Shown piece after piece: positions 9,129 through 18,087 of a DNA stretch of 64,000 bases. Made by a program: the position numbers and the translations under genes. Source of the DNA: Massilia agilis (GTDB lineage: Bacteria > Pseudomonadota > Gammaproteobacteria > Burkholderiales > Burkholderiaceae_D); the NCBI RefSeq assembly GCF_024756255.1, contig NZ_JANUHB010000007.1:1-64000 (forward strand). Reading direction: 5' to 3'. The notes under the pieces are model-generated. The model saw only the letters and a program-made list of their open reading frames with translations, was not told the origin of the DNA and made no database searches. Position 1 is the stretch's first letter, and every line of letters starts with the position of its first letter.

Positions 9129-9144
9129 AGGACAAACTCCAAAC

Positions 9145-9179
9145 CGGGCAAAAGCGCTTGCACAGCGGCGCTCTGCCCG
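9145..9179 (+). terminator. Stem-loop after the lipoprotein gene
   Basis: CGGGCA/TGCCCG and AGCGC/GCGCT pair in nested fashion. No T-run follows, so this is a weak or Rho-assisted terminator at best. Confidence 0.35.
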
Positions 9180-9298
9180 ATAGCATCACAGCAGCAATGG
9201 CAAAGCCACAAGGCATCCGTGCGCGCCGCGCGGCTGTCGCTTTGCCTGGCCTGCGTAGCGGCCCCACACGATAACTACATTCGAGACAGAGGCGCCCG

Positions 9299-10981
9299 AT
9301 GGATAAAATTTGGCTCAAGTCGTACCCGCCCGGGGTACCGGCTGACATCAATCCCGACCAATACCACTCGCTGGTGCACTTGTTGGAAGAAGCCTTCCAG
9401 AAGTACGCCGGACGCAACGCGTACGTCTGCATGGACAAGTTCCTGACCTACGGCGAGCTGGACGCCTACTCGAAGCGCCTGGCCGCCTGGCTGCAAAGCC
9501 GCGGCATGGCCAAGGGCGCGCGCGTGGCGATCATGATGCCCAACGTGCTGCAGTATCCGATTGCGCTGGCCGCGATCCTGCGCGCGGGCTATGTGGTGGT
9601 CAACGTCAACCCGCTGTACACCGCGCGCGAACTCGAGCACCAGATCCGCGACTCGGGCGCCGAGGCGATCATCGTGCTGGAGAACTTCGCGCACACGGTC
9701 GAAGAGGTGCTGGGCAAGACCCAGCTGCGCCACGTGGTCGTGGCCAGCATGGGCGAGATGCTCGGCGGCGTAAAGGGCATGCTGGTCAACTTCGTGGTGC
9801 GCAACGTGAAGAAGATGGTGCCCGAGTTCACGATCCCGAACATGGTGCGCTTCAAGGACGCGCTGGCGCAGGGCGCCAGGATGACGTTCACCGCGCAGGA
9901 CGTGAAGGCCAGCGACATCGCCTTTTTGCAGTACACCGGCGGCACCACCGGCATCTCGAAAGGCGCCACGCTCACGCACCGCAACGTGACCGCCAACGTG
10001 CTGCAGATGGAGGAATGGTCCAAGCCGGTGATGACGCGCGAGCCGATCCTCGAGCAATCCACCATCGTGTGCGCGCTGCCGCTGTACCACATCTTCGCGC
10101 TCACCGTCTGCGCGCTGTGGGGCATGCGCGCCGGCGCGCTCAACCTCCTGATCCCGAACCCGCGCGACATCCCGGGCTTCATCAAGGAGCTCTCGAAGTA
10201 CCAGGTCAACATGTTCCCGGCCGTGAATACGCTGTTCAACGCGCTGGCCAACCATCCCGATTTCGCCAAGGTCGATTTCTCGGGCCTGCGACTTTGCAAT
10301 GGCGGCGGCATGGCGGTGCAGGCCGCCGTCAACGACAAGTGGAAGCAGGTCACGGGCACCCACATCACCGAAGGCTACGGCCTGTCCGAGACCTCGCCGG
10401 TGGCCACCGCCAACCGCTGCGACGTGCCGGTCTACACCGGCACCATCGGCCTGCCGCTGCCGTCCACCGAGATTGCGATCCTCGACGACGACGGCAACGA
10501 GGTCGCGCTCGGCCAGCCCGGCGAGATCGCGATCCGCGGCCCGCAGGTGATGGCCGGCTACTGGAACCGCCCGGACGAAACGGCCAAGGTCATGACCGGC
10601 GACGGCTACTTCAAGTCGGGCGACGTGGGCGTGATGGACGAGAACGGTTACGTCAAGATCGTCGATCGCAAGAAGGATATGATCCTCGTGTCCGGCTTTA
10701 ACGTGTACCCGAACGAGCTGGAAGCGGTGATCGCGGCGCATGCCGGCGTGCTCGAATGCGCGGTGGTCGGCGTGCCGGACCAGCACTCGGGCGAGGCGGT
10801 CAAGGTGTTCGTGGTGCGGCGTGACCCGAACCTGACGGCGGACCAGCTCATGGAGTACTGCAAGCAGCAGCTCACCGGCTACAAGAAACCGAAGTACATC
10901 GAATTCCGCGACGAGCTGCCGAAGACGAACGTCGGCAAGATCCTGCGGCGCGCGCTGCGCGAGGAGGCGCAAGCCGCGTAA
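9299..10981 (+). CDS. fadD: Long-chain fatty acid-CoA ligase (copy A)
   Basis: This 560-residue AMP-forming acyl-CoA synthetase activates fatty acids with ATP and CoA for beta-oxidation. Seen: the ATP P-loop YTGGTTGISKGA near residue 212, the second core motif GYGLSETSP near 360, the FACS signature region TGDGYFKSGDVGVMDENGY, the hinge DRKKDMILVSGFNVYPNELE, and the C-terminal catalytic Lys in KTNVGKILRR. The length is normal for FadD. A strongly similar paralogue follows 210 bases downstream on the same strand, so a tandem duplication is likely. Confidence 0.93.
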   Translation: MDKIWLKSYPPGVPADINPDQYHSLVHLLEEAFQKYAGRNAYVCMDKFLTYGELDAYSKRLAAWLQSRGMAKGARVAIMMPNVLQYPIALAAILRAGYVVVNVNPLYTARELEHQIRDSGAEAIIVLENFAHTVEEVLGKTQLRHVVVASMGEMLGGVKGMLVNFVVRNVKKMVPEFTIPNMVRFKDALAQGARMTFTAQDVKASDIAFLQYTGGTTGISKGATLTHRNVTANVLQMEEWSKPVMTREPILEQSTIVCALPLYHIFALTVCALWGMRAGALNLLIPNPRDIPGFIKELSKYQVNMFPAVNTLFNALANHPDFAKVDFSGLRLCNGGGMAVQAAVNDKWKQVTGTHITEGYGLSETSPVATANRCDVPVYTGTIGLPLPSTEIAILDDDGNEVALGQPGEIAIRGPQVMAGYWNRPDETAKVMTGDGYFKSGDVGVMDENGYVKIVDRKKDMILVSGFNVYPNELEAVIAAHAGVLECAVVGVPDQHSGEAVKVFVVRRDPNLTADQLMEYCKQQLTGYKKPKYIEFRDELPKTNVGKILRRALREEAQAA

Positions 10982-11011
10982 GCACGCGCGGGAACGGCGG
11001 CGCATGGTTGC

Positions 11012-11125
11012 GTAGGGTGGGCGGGTTTCCCGCCCACGCGTCCAATTGACGCATGCGCAGCCACGTACGGCAGCGACATGAGCGCTGTGATTTGAACGCG
11101 TGGGCGGGAGACCCGCCCACCCTAC
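11012..11125. repeat. Family 2 intergenic palindrome, copy 1
   Basis: GTAGGGTGGGCGGGTTTCCC... pairs with ...GGGAGACCCGCCCACCCTAC. It is the longest family 2 copy and lies between the two fadD paralogues. Confidence 0.8.
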
Positions 11126-11191
11126 CGGCACCACGCCAGGTGGTACGGTTTTGCAGTTTGTTGGATAGCACAAGAAGAAGGCGAGGCATGA

Positions 11192-12889
11192 ATGGATAGG
11201 TTTTGGCTGAAGTGGTATCAGGAGGGCGTGCCGGCGGAGATCGACTGGACGCAGTACCGCTCCCTGACGCACCTGCTGGAAGAGTCCTTCCGCAAGTATG
11301 CCGATCGTCCCGCGTATGCCTGCATGGGCAAGACGCTCACCTACGCCGAGGTGGACCGCATGTCGCAGCAGATGGCGGCATGGCTGCAGAACCGCGGATT
11401 GAAGCAGGGCGCGCGCGTGGCGATCATGATGCCCAACGTGCTGCAATACCCGATCGCGATGGCGGCCGTGCTGCGCGCGGGCTGCACCATCGTCAACGTC
11501 AATCCGCTGTACACGCCGCGCGAGCTGCAGCACCAGCTGGTGGACTCGGGCGCCGAGGCCATCGTCGTGCTCGAGAACTTTGCGCACACGCTGGAACAGG
11601 TGATTGCGCACACCAGCGTCAAGCATGTGGTGGTGGCGTCGATGGGCGACCTGCTCGGCACGCTCAAGGGCGCGCTCGTCAACTTCGTGGTGCGCAATGT
11701 GAAGAAGATGGTGCCGCGCTACGAGATCGCGGGCGCGGTCGGATTCAACAAGATGCTGGCCGATGCCGCGCGCATGAAGTTCACGCCGGTGCGACTGGGG
11801 CACGACGACATCGCCTTCCTGCAGTACACCGGCGGCACCACCGGCATCTCGAAAGGCGCCGTGCTGCTGCACCGGAACGTGATCGCCAACGTGCTGCAGA
11901 ACGAGGCCTGGCTCAAGCCGACCATGTCGAAGCAGCCCGAGGGGCAGCAGCTGCAGTTCGTGTGTGCGCTGCCGCTGTACCACATCTACGCGCTCACGAT
12001 CTGCGCGCTGATGGGACAGCGTACCGGCGGCCTGAACCTGCTGATCCCGAACCCGCGCGACATTCCGGGCTTCGTCAAGGAGCTCTCGAAGTACCGCATC
12101 AACATCTTCCCGGCCGTGAATACGCTGTACAACGGGCTGCTCCACAATCCGGACTTCGCCAAGCTCGATTTCTCCAGCTTCCTGGTCTGTAACGGCGGCG
12201 GCATGGCGGTGCAGAAGGCGGTCGCTGACAAATGGCTGGCGATGACCGGCACGCCGATCGTCGAAGGCTACGGCCTGTCCGAGACCTCGCCGGTGGTCAC
12301 CGCGAACCGCTGCGACATCAAGGACTTCACCGGCACCATCGGGCTGCCGCTGCCGTCCACCGAAGTGGAGATCCTCGATGACGACGGCAAGGTGCTCCCG
12401 TTCGGCCAGGCTGGCGAGATCGCCGTGCGCGGGCCGCAGGTGATGGCGGGGTACTGGCAGCGCGACGACGAAACGGCCAAGGTCATGACTGCGGACGGCT
12501 TCTTCAAGACCGGCGACATCGGCGTGATGGACCAGCGCGGCTACACGCGCATCGTCGACCGCAAGAAGGACATGATCCTCGTTTCGGGCTTTAACGTGTA
12601 CCCGAACGAAGTCGAGGAGGTGGTCGCGGCGCATCCGGGCGTGTTCGAGGTGGCCTGCGTGGGCGTGCCGGACGAGCACTCGGGCGAGGCGGTCAAGCTG
12701 TACGTGGTGCGGCGCGATCCGAACCTGACGGCGGAAGAGCTCATGGCATGGTGCAAGCAGGAGCTGACCGGCTACAAGCGGCCCAAGCACATCGAGTTCC
12801 GCGATGCGCTGCCGAAGACGAACGTGGGCAAGATCCTGCGGCGCGAGCTGCGCGATGAAAAGCCGGCGGTGCCTGCCGCGAGCCATTAA
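11192..12889 (+). CDS. fadD: Long-chain fatty acid-CoA ligase (copy B)
   Basis: This 565-residue paralogue of the preceding gene has the same motif set: YTGGTTGISKGA, GYGLSETSP, the hinge DRKKDMILVSGFNVYPNEVE and the catalytic Lys in KTNVGKILRR. Most substitutions are conservative, and the N-terminal KWYQEGVPAEIDWTQY differs most from copy A. Having two FadD enzymes suggests a split in chain-length preference or expression, as in Pseudomonas FadD1/FadD2. That is inference. A family 2 palindrome separates the genes and a family 1 palindrome follows. Confidence 0.93.
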   Translation: MDRFWLKWYQEGVPAEIDWTQYRSLTHLLEESFRKYADRPAYACMGKTLTYAEVDRMSQQMAAWLQNRGLKQGARVAIMMPNVLQYPIAMAAVLRAGCTIVNVNPLYTPRELQHQLVDSGAEAIVVLENFAHTLEQVIAHTSVKHVVVASMGDLLGTLKGALVNFVVRNVKKMVPRYEIAGAVGFNKMLADAARMKFTPVRLGHDDIAFLQYTGGTTGISKGAVLLHRNVIANVLQNEAWLKPTMSKQPEGQQLQFVCALPLYHIYALTICALMGQRTGGLNLLIPNPRDIPGFVKELSKYRINIFPAVNTLYNGLLHNPDFAKLDFSSFLVCNGGGMAVQKAVADKWLAMTGTPIVEGYGLSETSPVVTANRCDIKDFTGTIGLPLPSTEVEILDDDGKVLPFGQAGEIAVRGPQVMAGYWQRDDETAKVMTADGFFKTGDIGVMDQRGYTRIVDRKKDMILVSGFNVYPNEVEEVVAAHPGVFEVACVGVPDEHSGEAVKLYVVRRDPNLTAEELMAWCKQELTGYKRPKHIEFRDALPKTNVGKILRRELRDEKPAVPAASH

Positions 12890-12897
12890 CACCAACC

Positions 12898-12977
12898 CGT
12901 CGTCCCCGCGCAGGCGGGGACCCATAGACCGCGTGACTGGACGCTCAGCATGGGTCCCCGCCTGCGCGGGGACGACG
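12898..12977. repeat. Family 1 intergenic palindrome, copy 2
   Basis: CGTCGTCCCCGCGCAGGCGG and its near-perfect reverse complement flank a short centre with CATAGACC and CTCAGCATGG. It lies between convergent fadD and phoD. Confidence 0.8.
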
Positions 12978-13000
12978 TGCGGGAGTTTGTAGTTGGGTCG

Positions 13001-14575
13001 TCAGCCAGTCTGCACAAGCCCAGGCCGGCCATCATCGACGCGGAACGTAGCAAGCGGCGCCGCGCCCGACTGCACGTTGCGCACGTCATCCAGCCCCAAG
13101 AAGCGCGCATTGGTGGCGCTGGGCGTCACCTCCAGCATCATGTAGCCGCGCTTGTCGCTGCGCCCGTACTTGATGTGCGGGTTGCGCGTCAGGTATTCCA
13201 GCGTGCGCGCCTGCGGCCGTGAATTCGACGTCACCGAGGTGCCGCAGAACTCGGTGGCCAGCACCCGGTTCTGCGCCGATTCCGGCCGGCTGAAATCCGC
13301 GCGCAGCTCGGTCGCGTAGAACGTGTGCACGTCCCCACCCAGCACCAGCGGATTGGTGGCGCCGCTTTTCACCAGGCTGTCGAGCAGCCGGCGTCGCGCC
13401 AGCGGGTAGCCGTCCCAGCCATCGGTCCAGAAGCGCCCGTCCTCGGGCGTGACGATGGGCGCGTAAGTGGTCTGCGCCATCAGCGTTTGCTGCGCCAGGA
13501 TGTTCCAGCGCGCGCGCGACGTGGCCAGTCCCTGCGCGAGCCAGTCCTCCTGCTCGCCGCCCAGCATCGTGCGCGCGGGATCGCGCAGCTCGGCGCAGGC
13601 GCGCGCGTTGACCACGTTCGAGCCGCCACGGCCAGGCTTGGCGCAGGCTTGCGGCGTGCGGTACTGGCGATCGTCCAGCACGTGGAAGCGCGCCAGCCGG
13701 CCCCAGTCGTAGCGCTGGTACATGCGCACGCTGGCAAAGCTGCGCGGATCGGGCAGGCGCACCGGCATGTGTTCGTAAAACGCCTGGTAGGCCGCAGCAC
13801 GGCGGTCCGGGAAGTCAGGCGCCAGCCGCTCGTCGCGCAGGCCGCCGTAATCGTTCGCCACCTCGTGGTCGTCCCAGGTCACGATCCATGGCGCTGCCAA
13901 GTGCGCGGCCTGCAGGTCCGGGTCGCTCTTGTACTGCGCGTAGCGCGCCCGGTACTGCTCCAGCGTGAACGATTCGTTGACGCGCTGCGGCTTGTCCGGG
14001 TGGCGCAGCTGGAACGGCCCCCATTCGTAAATATAGTCGCCCAAGAACGCCACCAGGTCGGGCGCTTCGCGCACGATGTGCCGGTGCGCGGCATAGCTGC
14101 CGTATTCCCAATGCTGGCACGATGCAACCGCGAGCCTGAGCATCGACGGTAGCGCGTCGCGCGCGGGCGCGGTGCGCGTGCGGCCGACCGGGCTGACGGC
14201 GTCGCCGTACATGAACCGGTACCAGTACCAGCGGCCGGGTTCGAGACCGCGCGCGTCCACATGCACGCTGTGGGCCAGCTCGGGCGCCGCCACCGCCGTA
14301 CCCCTGGCCGCGATGCGGCGGAAGTGCTCGTCCTCGGCCACCTCCCAGCGCACCGTGAGCGCGACCGGCGGCATCGACGCCGCGTCAAGCGGGTCGGCCA
14401 GCAGGCGCGTCCACAACATCACCGCATTGGGCAGCGGCGAGCCGGAGGCCACGCCAAGGCTGAACGGGTTGGTCCTGGCGGCATCTGCTGGCGCTGCTCG
14501 CCCAACGAGGGGCACGGCGAGCGCAGCCGACAGCCGCGCCGACCCCAGCAGCAGAAGGCGCCTGCGCGCGTCCAT
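13001..14575 (-). CDS. phoD: Alkaline phosphatase D (PhoD)
   Basis: This 524-residue phosphodiesterase/alkaline phosphatase hydrolyses phosphate esters outside the inner membrane. The N-terminus MDARRRLLLLGSARLSAAL resembles a Tat signal, although the twin-arginine context is short. Metal-binding motifs of the family are seen: LGDYIYEWG, TWDDHEVANDYGG and GGDVHTFYA. The N-terminal Fn3-like domain includes GVASGSPLPNAVMLWTRL. PhoD enzymes use Ca and Fe. The start codon is 6 bases before the stop of the thioesterase gene on the same strand, so the two may be cotranscribed. No Pho box was recognised. Confidence 0.88.
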   Translation of the reverse strand: MDARRRLLLLGSARLSAALAVPLVGRAAPADAARTNPFSLGVASGSPLPNAVMLWTRLLADPLDAASMPPVALTVRWEVAEDEHFRRIAARGTAVAAPELAHSVHVDARGLEPGRWYWYRFMYGDAVSPVGRTRTAPARDALPSMLRLAVASCQHWEYGSYAAHRHIVREAPDLVAFLGDYIYEWGPFQLRHPDKPQRVNESFTLEQYRARYAQYKSDPDLQAAHLAAPWIVTWDDHEVANDYGGLRDERLAPDFPDRRAAAYQAFYEHMPVRLPDPRSFASVRMYQRYDWGRLARFHVLDDRQYRTPQACAKPGRGGSNVVNARACAELRDPARTMLGGEQEDWLAQGLATSRARWNILAQQTLMAQTTYAPIVTPEDGRFWTDGWDGYPLARRRLLDSLVKSGATNPLVLGGDVHTFYATELRADFSRPESAQNRVLATEFCGTSVTSNSRPQARTLEYLTRNPHIKYGRSDKRGYMMLEVTPSATNARFLGLDDVRNVQSGAAPLATFRVDDGRPGLVQTG

Positions 14576-14580
14576 CGCGC

Positions 14581-15015
14581 TTACTGCGACATCAGCGATT
14601 CGAGCGGCGGCAGCTGGCGCGGCTTGCGGTCCGGCCCGGTGGCGACGTAGGTGAGGGTGGCTTCCGTCACTTTGACCACGTGCGTCTGCAGGCGATTGCG
14701 CTCGGCGTACACTTCGACATAGACGGTGATCGAGGTGTTGCCGACCTTGACGATGTCCGCGTAGAACGACAGCAGGTCGCCCACGAACACCGGATGCTTG
14801 AACAGGAACGAGTTGACCGCAATGGTGGCGACGCGGCCGTTGGCGCGCCGGGTGGCCGGCAGCGAACCGGCGATGTCGACCTGGGCCATGATCCAGCCGC
14901 CGAACACGTCGCCATAGACGTTCGCGTCCGACGGCGCCGGCATCACCCGCAGCACCGGCATTTTGCCCTCCGGCAGTGCATTGACAGGGGCATTCGTATT
15001 TTCTGGCGTGGTCAT
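14581..15015 (-). CDS. Acyl-CoA thioesterase (YciA-like hotdog)
   Basis: This 144-residue hotdog-fold thioesterase hydrolyses acyl-CoA to free acid and CoA. Seen: the hotdog helix with the catalytic Asp region NVYGDVFGGWIMAQVDIAGS and the hydrophobic strand FLFKHPVFVGDLLSFYADI. The length matches YciA/acyl-CoA hydrolases. I take ATG 15015 (MTTPENTN); a longer frame to 15096 overlaps the divergent promoter region. It is cotranscribed with or just upstream of phoD and divergent from the ABC exporter. Confidence 0.88.
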   Translation of the reverse strand: MTTPENTNAPVNALPEGKMPVLRVMPAPSDANVYGDVFGGWIMAQVDIAGSLPATRRANGRVATIAVNSFLFKHPVFVGDLLSFYADIVKVGNTSITVYVEVYAERNRLQTHVVKVTEATLTYVATGPDRKPRQLPPLESLMSQ

Positions 15016-15077
15016 CTTGAATTTCTCTGAAAGGCTACAATCCTTCCGAATTGAACCATAAATCCCAGACACCTGCC

Positions 15078-16919
15078 ATGCGCCGCCATTCCGCACGTTC
15101 CGATACCCCGCCGCCGCCAGGCGGTCCGCGCAACGATTGGGCCACCCTCAAGACCTTGTTCCCCTACCTGTGGGTGTACAAGTGGCGCGTGCTGGCCGCG
15201 CTCGCCTGCCTGGTCGGCGCCAAGCTGGCCAACGTGGGCGTGCCGCTGGTGCTCAAGAGGCTGATCGATTCGCTCACCATCAGCCCGAACAACCCGCAGG
15301 CGCTGCTGGTGCTGCCGCTGGGCGCGCTGGTGGCGTATGGCGCGCTGCGCTTTGCCACCACCTTGTTCACCGAGCTGCGCGAGTTCCTGTTCGCGCGCGT
15401 CACCCAGCGCGCGGTGCGCACCATTGCGCTCAAGGTGTTCCGGCACCTGCACTCGCTGTCGCTGCGCTTTCACCTGAACCGCCAGACCGGCGGCATGACG
15501 CGCGATATCGAACGCGGCACCCGCGGCGTCAGTTCGCTGGTTTCGTATTCGCTGTTCTCGATCCTGCCAACGCTGGTGGAGATCGCGCTGGTGCTCGGCT
15601 ACCTGGCCCTGCACTACGACGTCTGGTTCACCGTCATCACGGCGGTGGCGCTGGTGGTGTACATCGCGTTCACGGTCACCGTCACCGAGTGGCGCACGCA
15701 CTTCAGGCGCACGATGAACGACCTGGACTCGAAGGCGAACACGCGCGCGATCGATTCGCTGATCAACTACGAGACGGTCAAGTACTTCAGCAACGAGGAC
15801 TACGAGGCGCGGCGCTACGACCAGGGCCTGCAGAAGTACGAGAGCGCCGCCGTACGCTCGCAGACCTCGCTGTCGCTGCTCAACAGCGGCCAGTCGCTCA
15901 TCATCGCCACCGCCGTCACGCTGATCCTGTGGCGCGCCACGCAGGGCGTGATCGACGGGAAGATGACGCTGGGCGACCTGGTGCTGGTGAACTCGTTCAT
16001 GATCCAGTTGTACATTCCGCTCAACTTCCTCGGCGTGATCTACCGCGAGATCAAGCAGAGCCTGGCCGACATGGAGCGCCTGTTCTCGCTGCTCGAGCAG
16101 AACCGCGAGGTGGCTGACTCGCCCGGCGCCCAGCCGCTGCGCACGCATGGCGCGCGGGTCGCGTTCTCGCACGTCGAGTTCAGCTACGACCCCAAGCGGC
16201 AGATCCTGTTCGATGTCGATTTCGCCATCCCGGCCGGCACCACCACCGCCGTGGTCGGCCACAGCGGCTCGGGCAAATCCACGCTGGCGCGGCTGCTGTT
16301 CCGCTTTTACGACGTGAACAAGGGCGCCATCAGCATCGACGGCCAGGACATTCGCAGCGTGACGCAGGCATCGCTGCGCGAGCACATCGGCATCGTGCCG
16401 CAGGATACGGTGCTGTTCAACGACACGATCGAATACAACATCGCGTACGGCCGCCCGGGCGCCAGCCGCGAAGACATCATCGCGGCGGCGCGGGCCGCGT
16501 CGATCCACGATTTCATCGAGACCCTGCCGGACGGCTACGCGACCATGGTGGGCGAACGCGGGCTCAAGCTCTCCGGCGGCGAAAAGCAGCGCGTGGCGAT
16601 CGCGCGCACGCTGCTCAAGAACCCGGACATCCTGATCTTCGACGAAGCCACCTCGGCGCTCGATTCGAAGTCGGAGCAGGCGATCCAGGAACAGCTCAAG
16701 GAGATCGCGAAGAACCGCACCACCCTGGTCATCGCGCACCGGCTGTCCACCGTGGCCGACGCACAGCAGATCATCGTGCTCGACCACGGCCGGATCGTCG
16801 AGCGCGGCACGCACCAGTCGCTGCTGGCCGAAGATGGGCTGTACAAGCAGATGTGGGAGCGCCAGCAGGCCCGCAAGGAGGAAGAGCTGGGCTCAGCGCT
16901 GGAAGTGGAAGAAGAGTAA
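15078..16919 (+). CDS. ABC exporter, Atm1/HMT1-type half transporter
   Basis: This 613-residue protein fuses six membrane helices to one ATPase domain. The membrane part carries RFHLNRQTGGMTRDIERGT, a hallmark of the Atm1/ABCB7 family that exports glutathione-bound metal or persulfide compounds. The ATPase has Walker A GHSGSGKST near residue 396, the signature LSGGEKQR and Walker B ILIFDEATSALD. It acts as a homodimer in the inner membrane. The start is uncertain: ATG 15078 or an in-frame TTG at 15051, neither with a clear ribosome site. Two stem-loops follow the gene. Confidence 0.88.
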   Translation: MRRHSARSDTPPPPGGPRNDWATLKTLFPYLWVYKWRVLAALACLVGAKLANVGVPLVLKRLIDSLTISPNNPQALLVLPLGALVAYGALRFATTLFTELREFLFARVTQRAVRTIALKVFRHLHSLSLRFHLNRQTGGMTRDIERGTRGVSSLVSYSLFSILPTLVEIALVLGYLALHYDVWFTVITAVALVVYIAFTVTVTEWRTHFRRTMNDLDSKANTRAIDSLINYETVKYFSNEDYEARRYDQGLQKYESAAVRSQTSLSLLNSGQSLIIATAVTLILWRATQGVIDGKMTLGDLVLVNSFMIQLYIPLNFLGVIYREIKQSLADMERLFSLLEQNREVADSPGAQPLRTHGARVAFSHVEFSYDPKRQILFDVDFAIPAGTTTAVVGHSGSGKSTLARLLFRFYDVNKGAISIDGQDIRSVTQASLREHIGIVPQDTVLFNDTIEYNIAYGRPGASREDIIAAARAASIHDFIETLPDGYATMVGERGLKLSGGEKQRVAIARTLLKNPDILIFDEATSALDSKSEQAIQEQLKEIAKNRTTLVIAHRLSTVADAQQIIVLDHGRIVERGTHQSLLAEDGLYKQMWERQQARKEEELGSALEVEEE

Positions 16920-16978
16920 AATCTCGTTTGATCGAGATTAACAAATGACCCGGTGGCCTGACCGCGCGGCACCGGGTC
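16920..16978 (+). terminator. Paired stem-loops after the ABC exporter
   Basis: AATCTCG/CGAGATT (16920-16939) is followed by GACCCGGTG/CACCGGGTC (16947-16978). No T-run follows. The gap to kdoO is only 77 bases, so these may attenuate rather than stop transcription. Confidence 0.45.
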
Positions 16979-16996
16979 CCTGAATAATGGTCTTCC

Positions 16997-17857
16997 ATGG
17001 AAAATCAAATTCTAGAGATAGCGGAGCGTCCGCGCGCGGGTGATCCATCGCTGGTCACGGCGCTCGAAGCCGGCAAGGTGCTGTACTTCCCCAACCTGGC
17101 CTTTGAGCCTACCGCGGACGAGCTCAAGCTGTTCACCCCGGCCATTCGCGACCCCAAGAGCCGCAACATCAGCCAGGACGCTACCGGCCGGCTGAAAGGC
17201 GCCGCCGGCGACGAGGCCACCCAGCAGAGGCTGGCGGCAATGATGCAGCGCTTTCGCGAGCAGGCCGAGGGCCTGTTGGCCACCATGGCGCCGCGCTACA
17301 TGGAGCACGTACGGCGCGGGCCGGTGAGCTTTCGCCCGTCGGTGGTGGAAACGCGCGAGCAGTCGTGGCGCGCGGACGACCGCAGGCTGCACGTTGACGC
17401 GTTCCCGTCGCGCCCCAACCGTGGCGAGCGGCTGCTGCGCGTGTTCGCCAACGTGAACCCCGAGGGTGTGCCGCGGGTGTGGCGCGTGGGCGAGCCGTTC
17501 GAGACGGTGGCGCAGCGCTTCCTGCCTCGCGTAAAGCCGTATTCGGCATGGCAGGCGCGGGCGCTCAAGGCGTTCAAGGTGACCAAGTCGCTGCGCAGCG
17601 AGTATGACCACCTGATGCTGCAGCTGCATGACGCGATGAAGTCGGACATGGAGTACCAGAAGAACGGGCCGCAGCTGACCATGCCGTTCCCGGCCGGGTC
17701 CACCTGGGTGTGCTTCTCGGACCAAACCCCGCATGCGGCCATGTCGGGGCAGTACATGATGGAGCTGACGGCGCAGTTGCCGCCGTCGGAGCAGTACGAT
17801 CCGGATGCCAGCCCGCTGGCCATCCTCACGCGCATGATGGGGCACGCGCTGGTTTAA
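16997..17857 (+). CDS. kdoO: Kdo 3-hydroxylase (Fe/2-oxoglutarate dioxygenase)
   Basis: This 286-residue protein matches the KdoO family, which hydroxylates Kdo in the lipopolysaccharide inner core to Ko in an O2- and 2-oxoglutarate-dependent reaction at the cytoplasmic face. Seen: the metal motif HxD in RLHVDAFPSRP near residue 131, the conserved block LFTPAIRDPKSRNISQD near the N-terminus, and the downstream His in SDQTPHAAMSGQYMMELT. The length fits the family. With pagL at 2.9 kb, the strain has at least two LPS-modifying enzymes in this window. Confidence 0.88.
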   Translation: MENQILEIAERPRAGDPSLVTALEAGKVLYFPNLAFEPTADELKLFTPAIRDPKSRNISQDATGRLKGAAGDEATQQRLAAMMQRFREQAEGLLATMAPRYMEHVRRGPVSFRPSVVETREQSWRADDRRLHVDAFPSRPNRGERLLRVFANVNPEGVPRVWRVGEPFETVAQRFLPRVKPYSAWQARALKAFKVTKSLRSEYDHLMLQLHDAMKSDMEYQKNGPQLTMPFPAGSTWVCFSDQTPHAAMSGQYMMELTAQLPPSEQYDPDASPLAILTRMMGHALV

Positions 17858-17873
17858 TCCGGCATCTTCAACC

Positions 17874-17905
17874 CGTCGTCCCGACGGAAGTCGGGACCCA
17901 TGCCG
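17874..17905. repeat. Family 1 half element
   Basis: Only the left arm is present: CGTCGTCCCGACGGAAGTCG followed by GGACCCATGC. It precedes a complete copy by about 60 bases. Confidence 0.6.
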
Positions 17906-17962
17906 AGGTCGATCGCATTGCGGCCTGGTCGCGAACGAAGCAAGCAGTCACTGGCCCAAAAA

Positions 17963-18064
17963 CGTCGTCCCCGCGGAGGCGGGGACCCATAGACCGTATG
18001 CGGCAGAGTCGCCATCAACTCTCCTGCCCGCTCAGCATGGGTCCCCGCCTCCGCGGGGACGACG
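17963..18064. repeat. Family 1 intergenic palindrome, copy 3
   Basis: CGTCGTCCCCGCGGAGGCGG pairs with CCGCCTCCGCGGGGACGACG. The two arms share compensating changes (GGAG/CTCC), which supports selection on pairing or recent copying. Confidence 0.8.
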
Positions 18065-18087
18065 TTCATGCGCTGCCGATTGATCGA

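Noticed and set aside
9275..12925. A 1216-residue minus-strand open frame
   Set aside because: It is a shadow of the two fadD genes; its sequence is Arg/His/Val-rich with no domain, as expected from reversed GC-rich codons.
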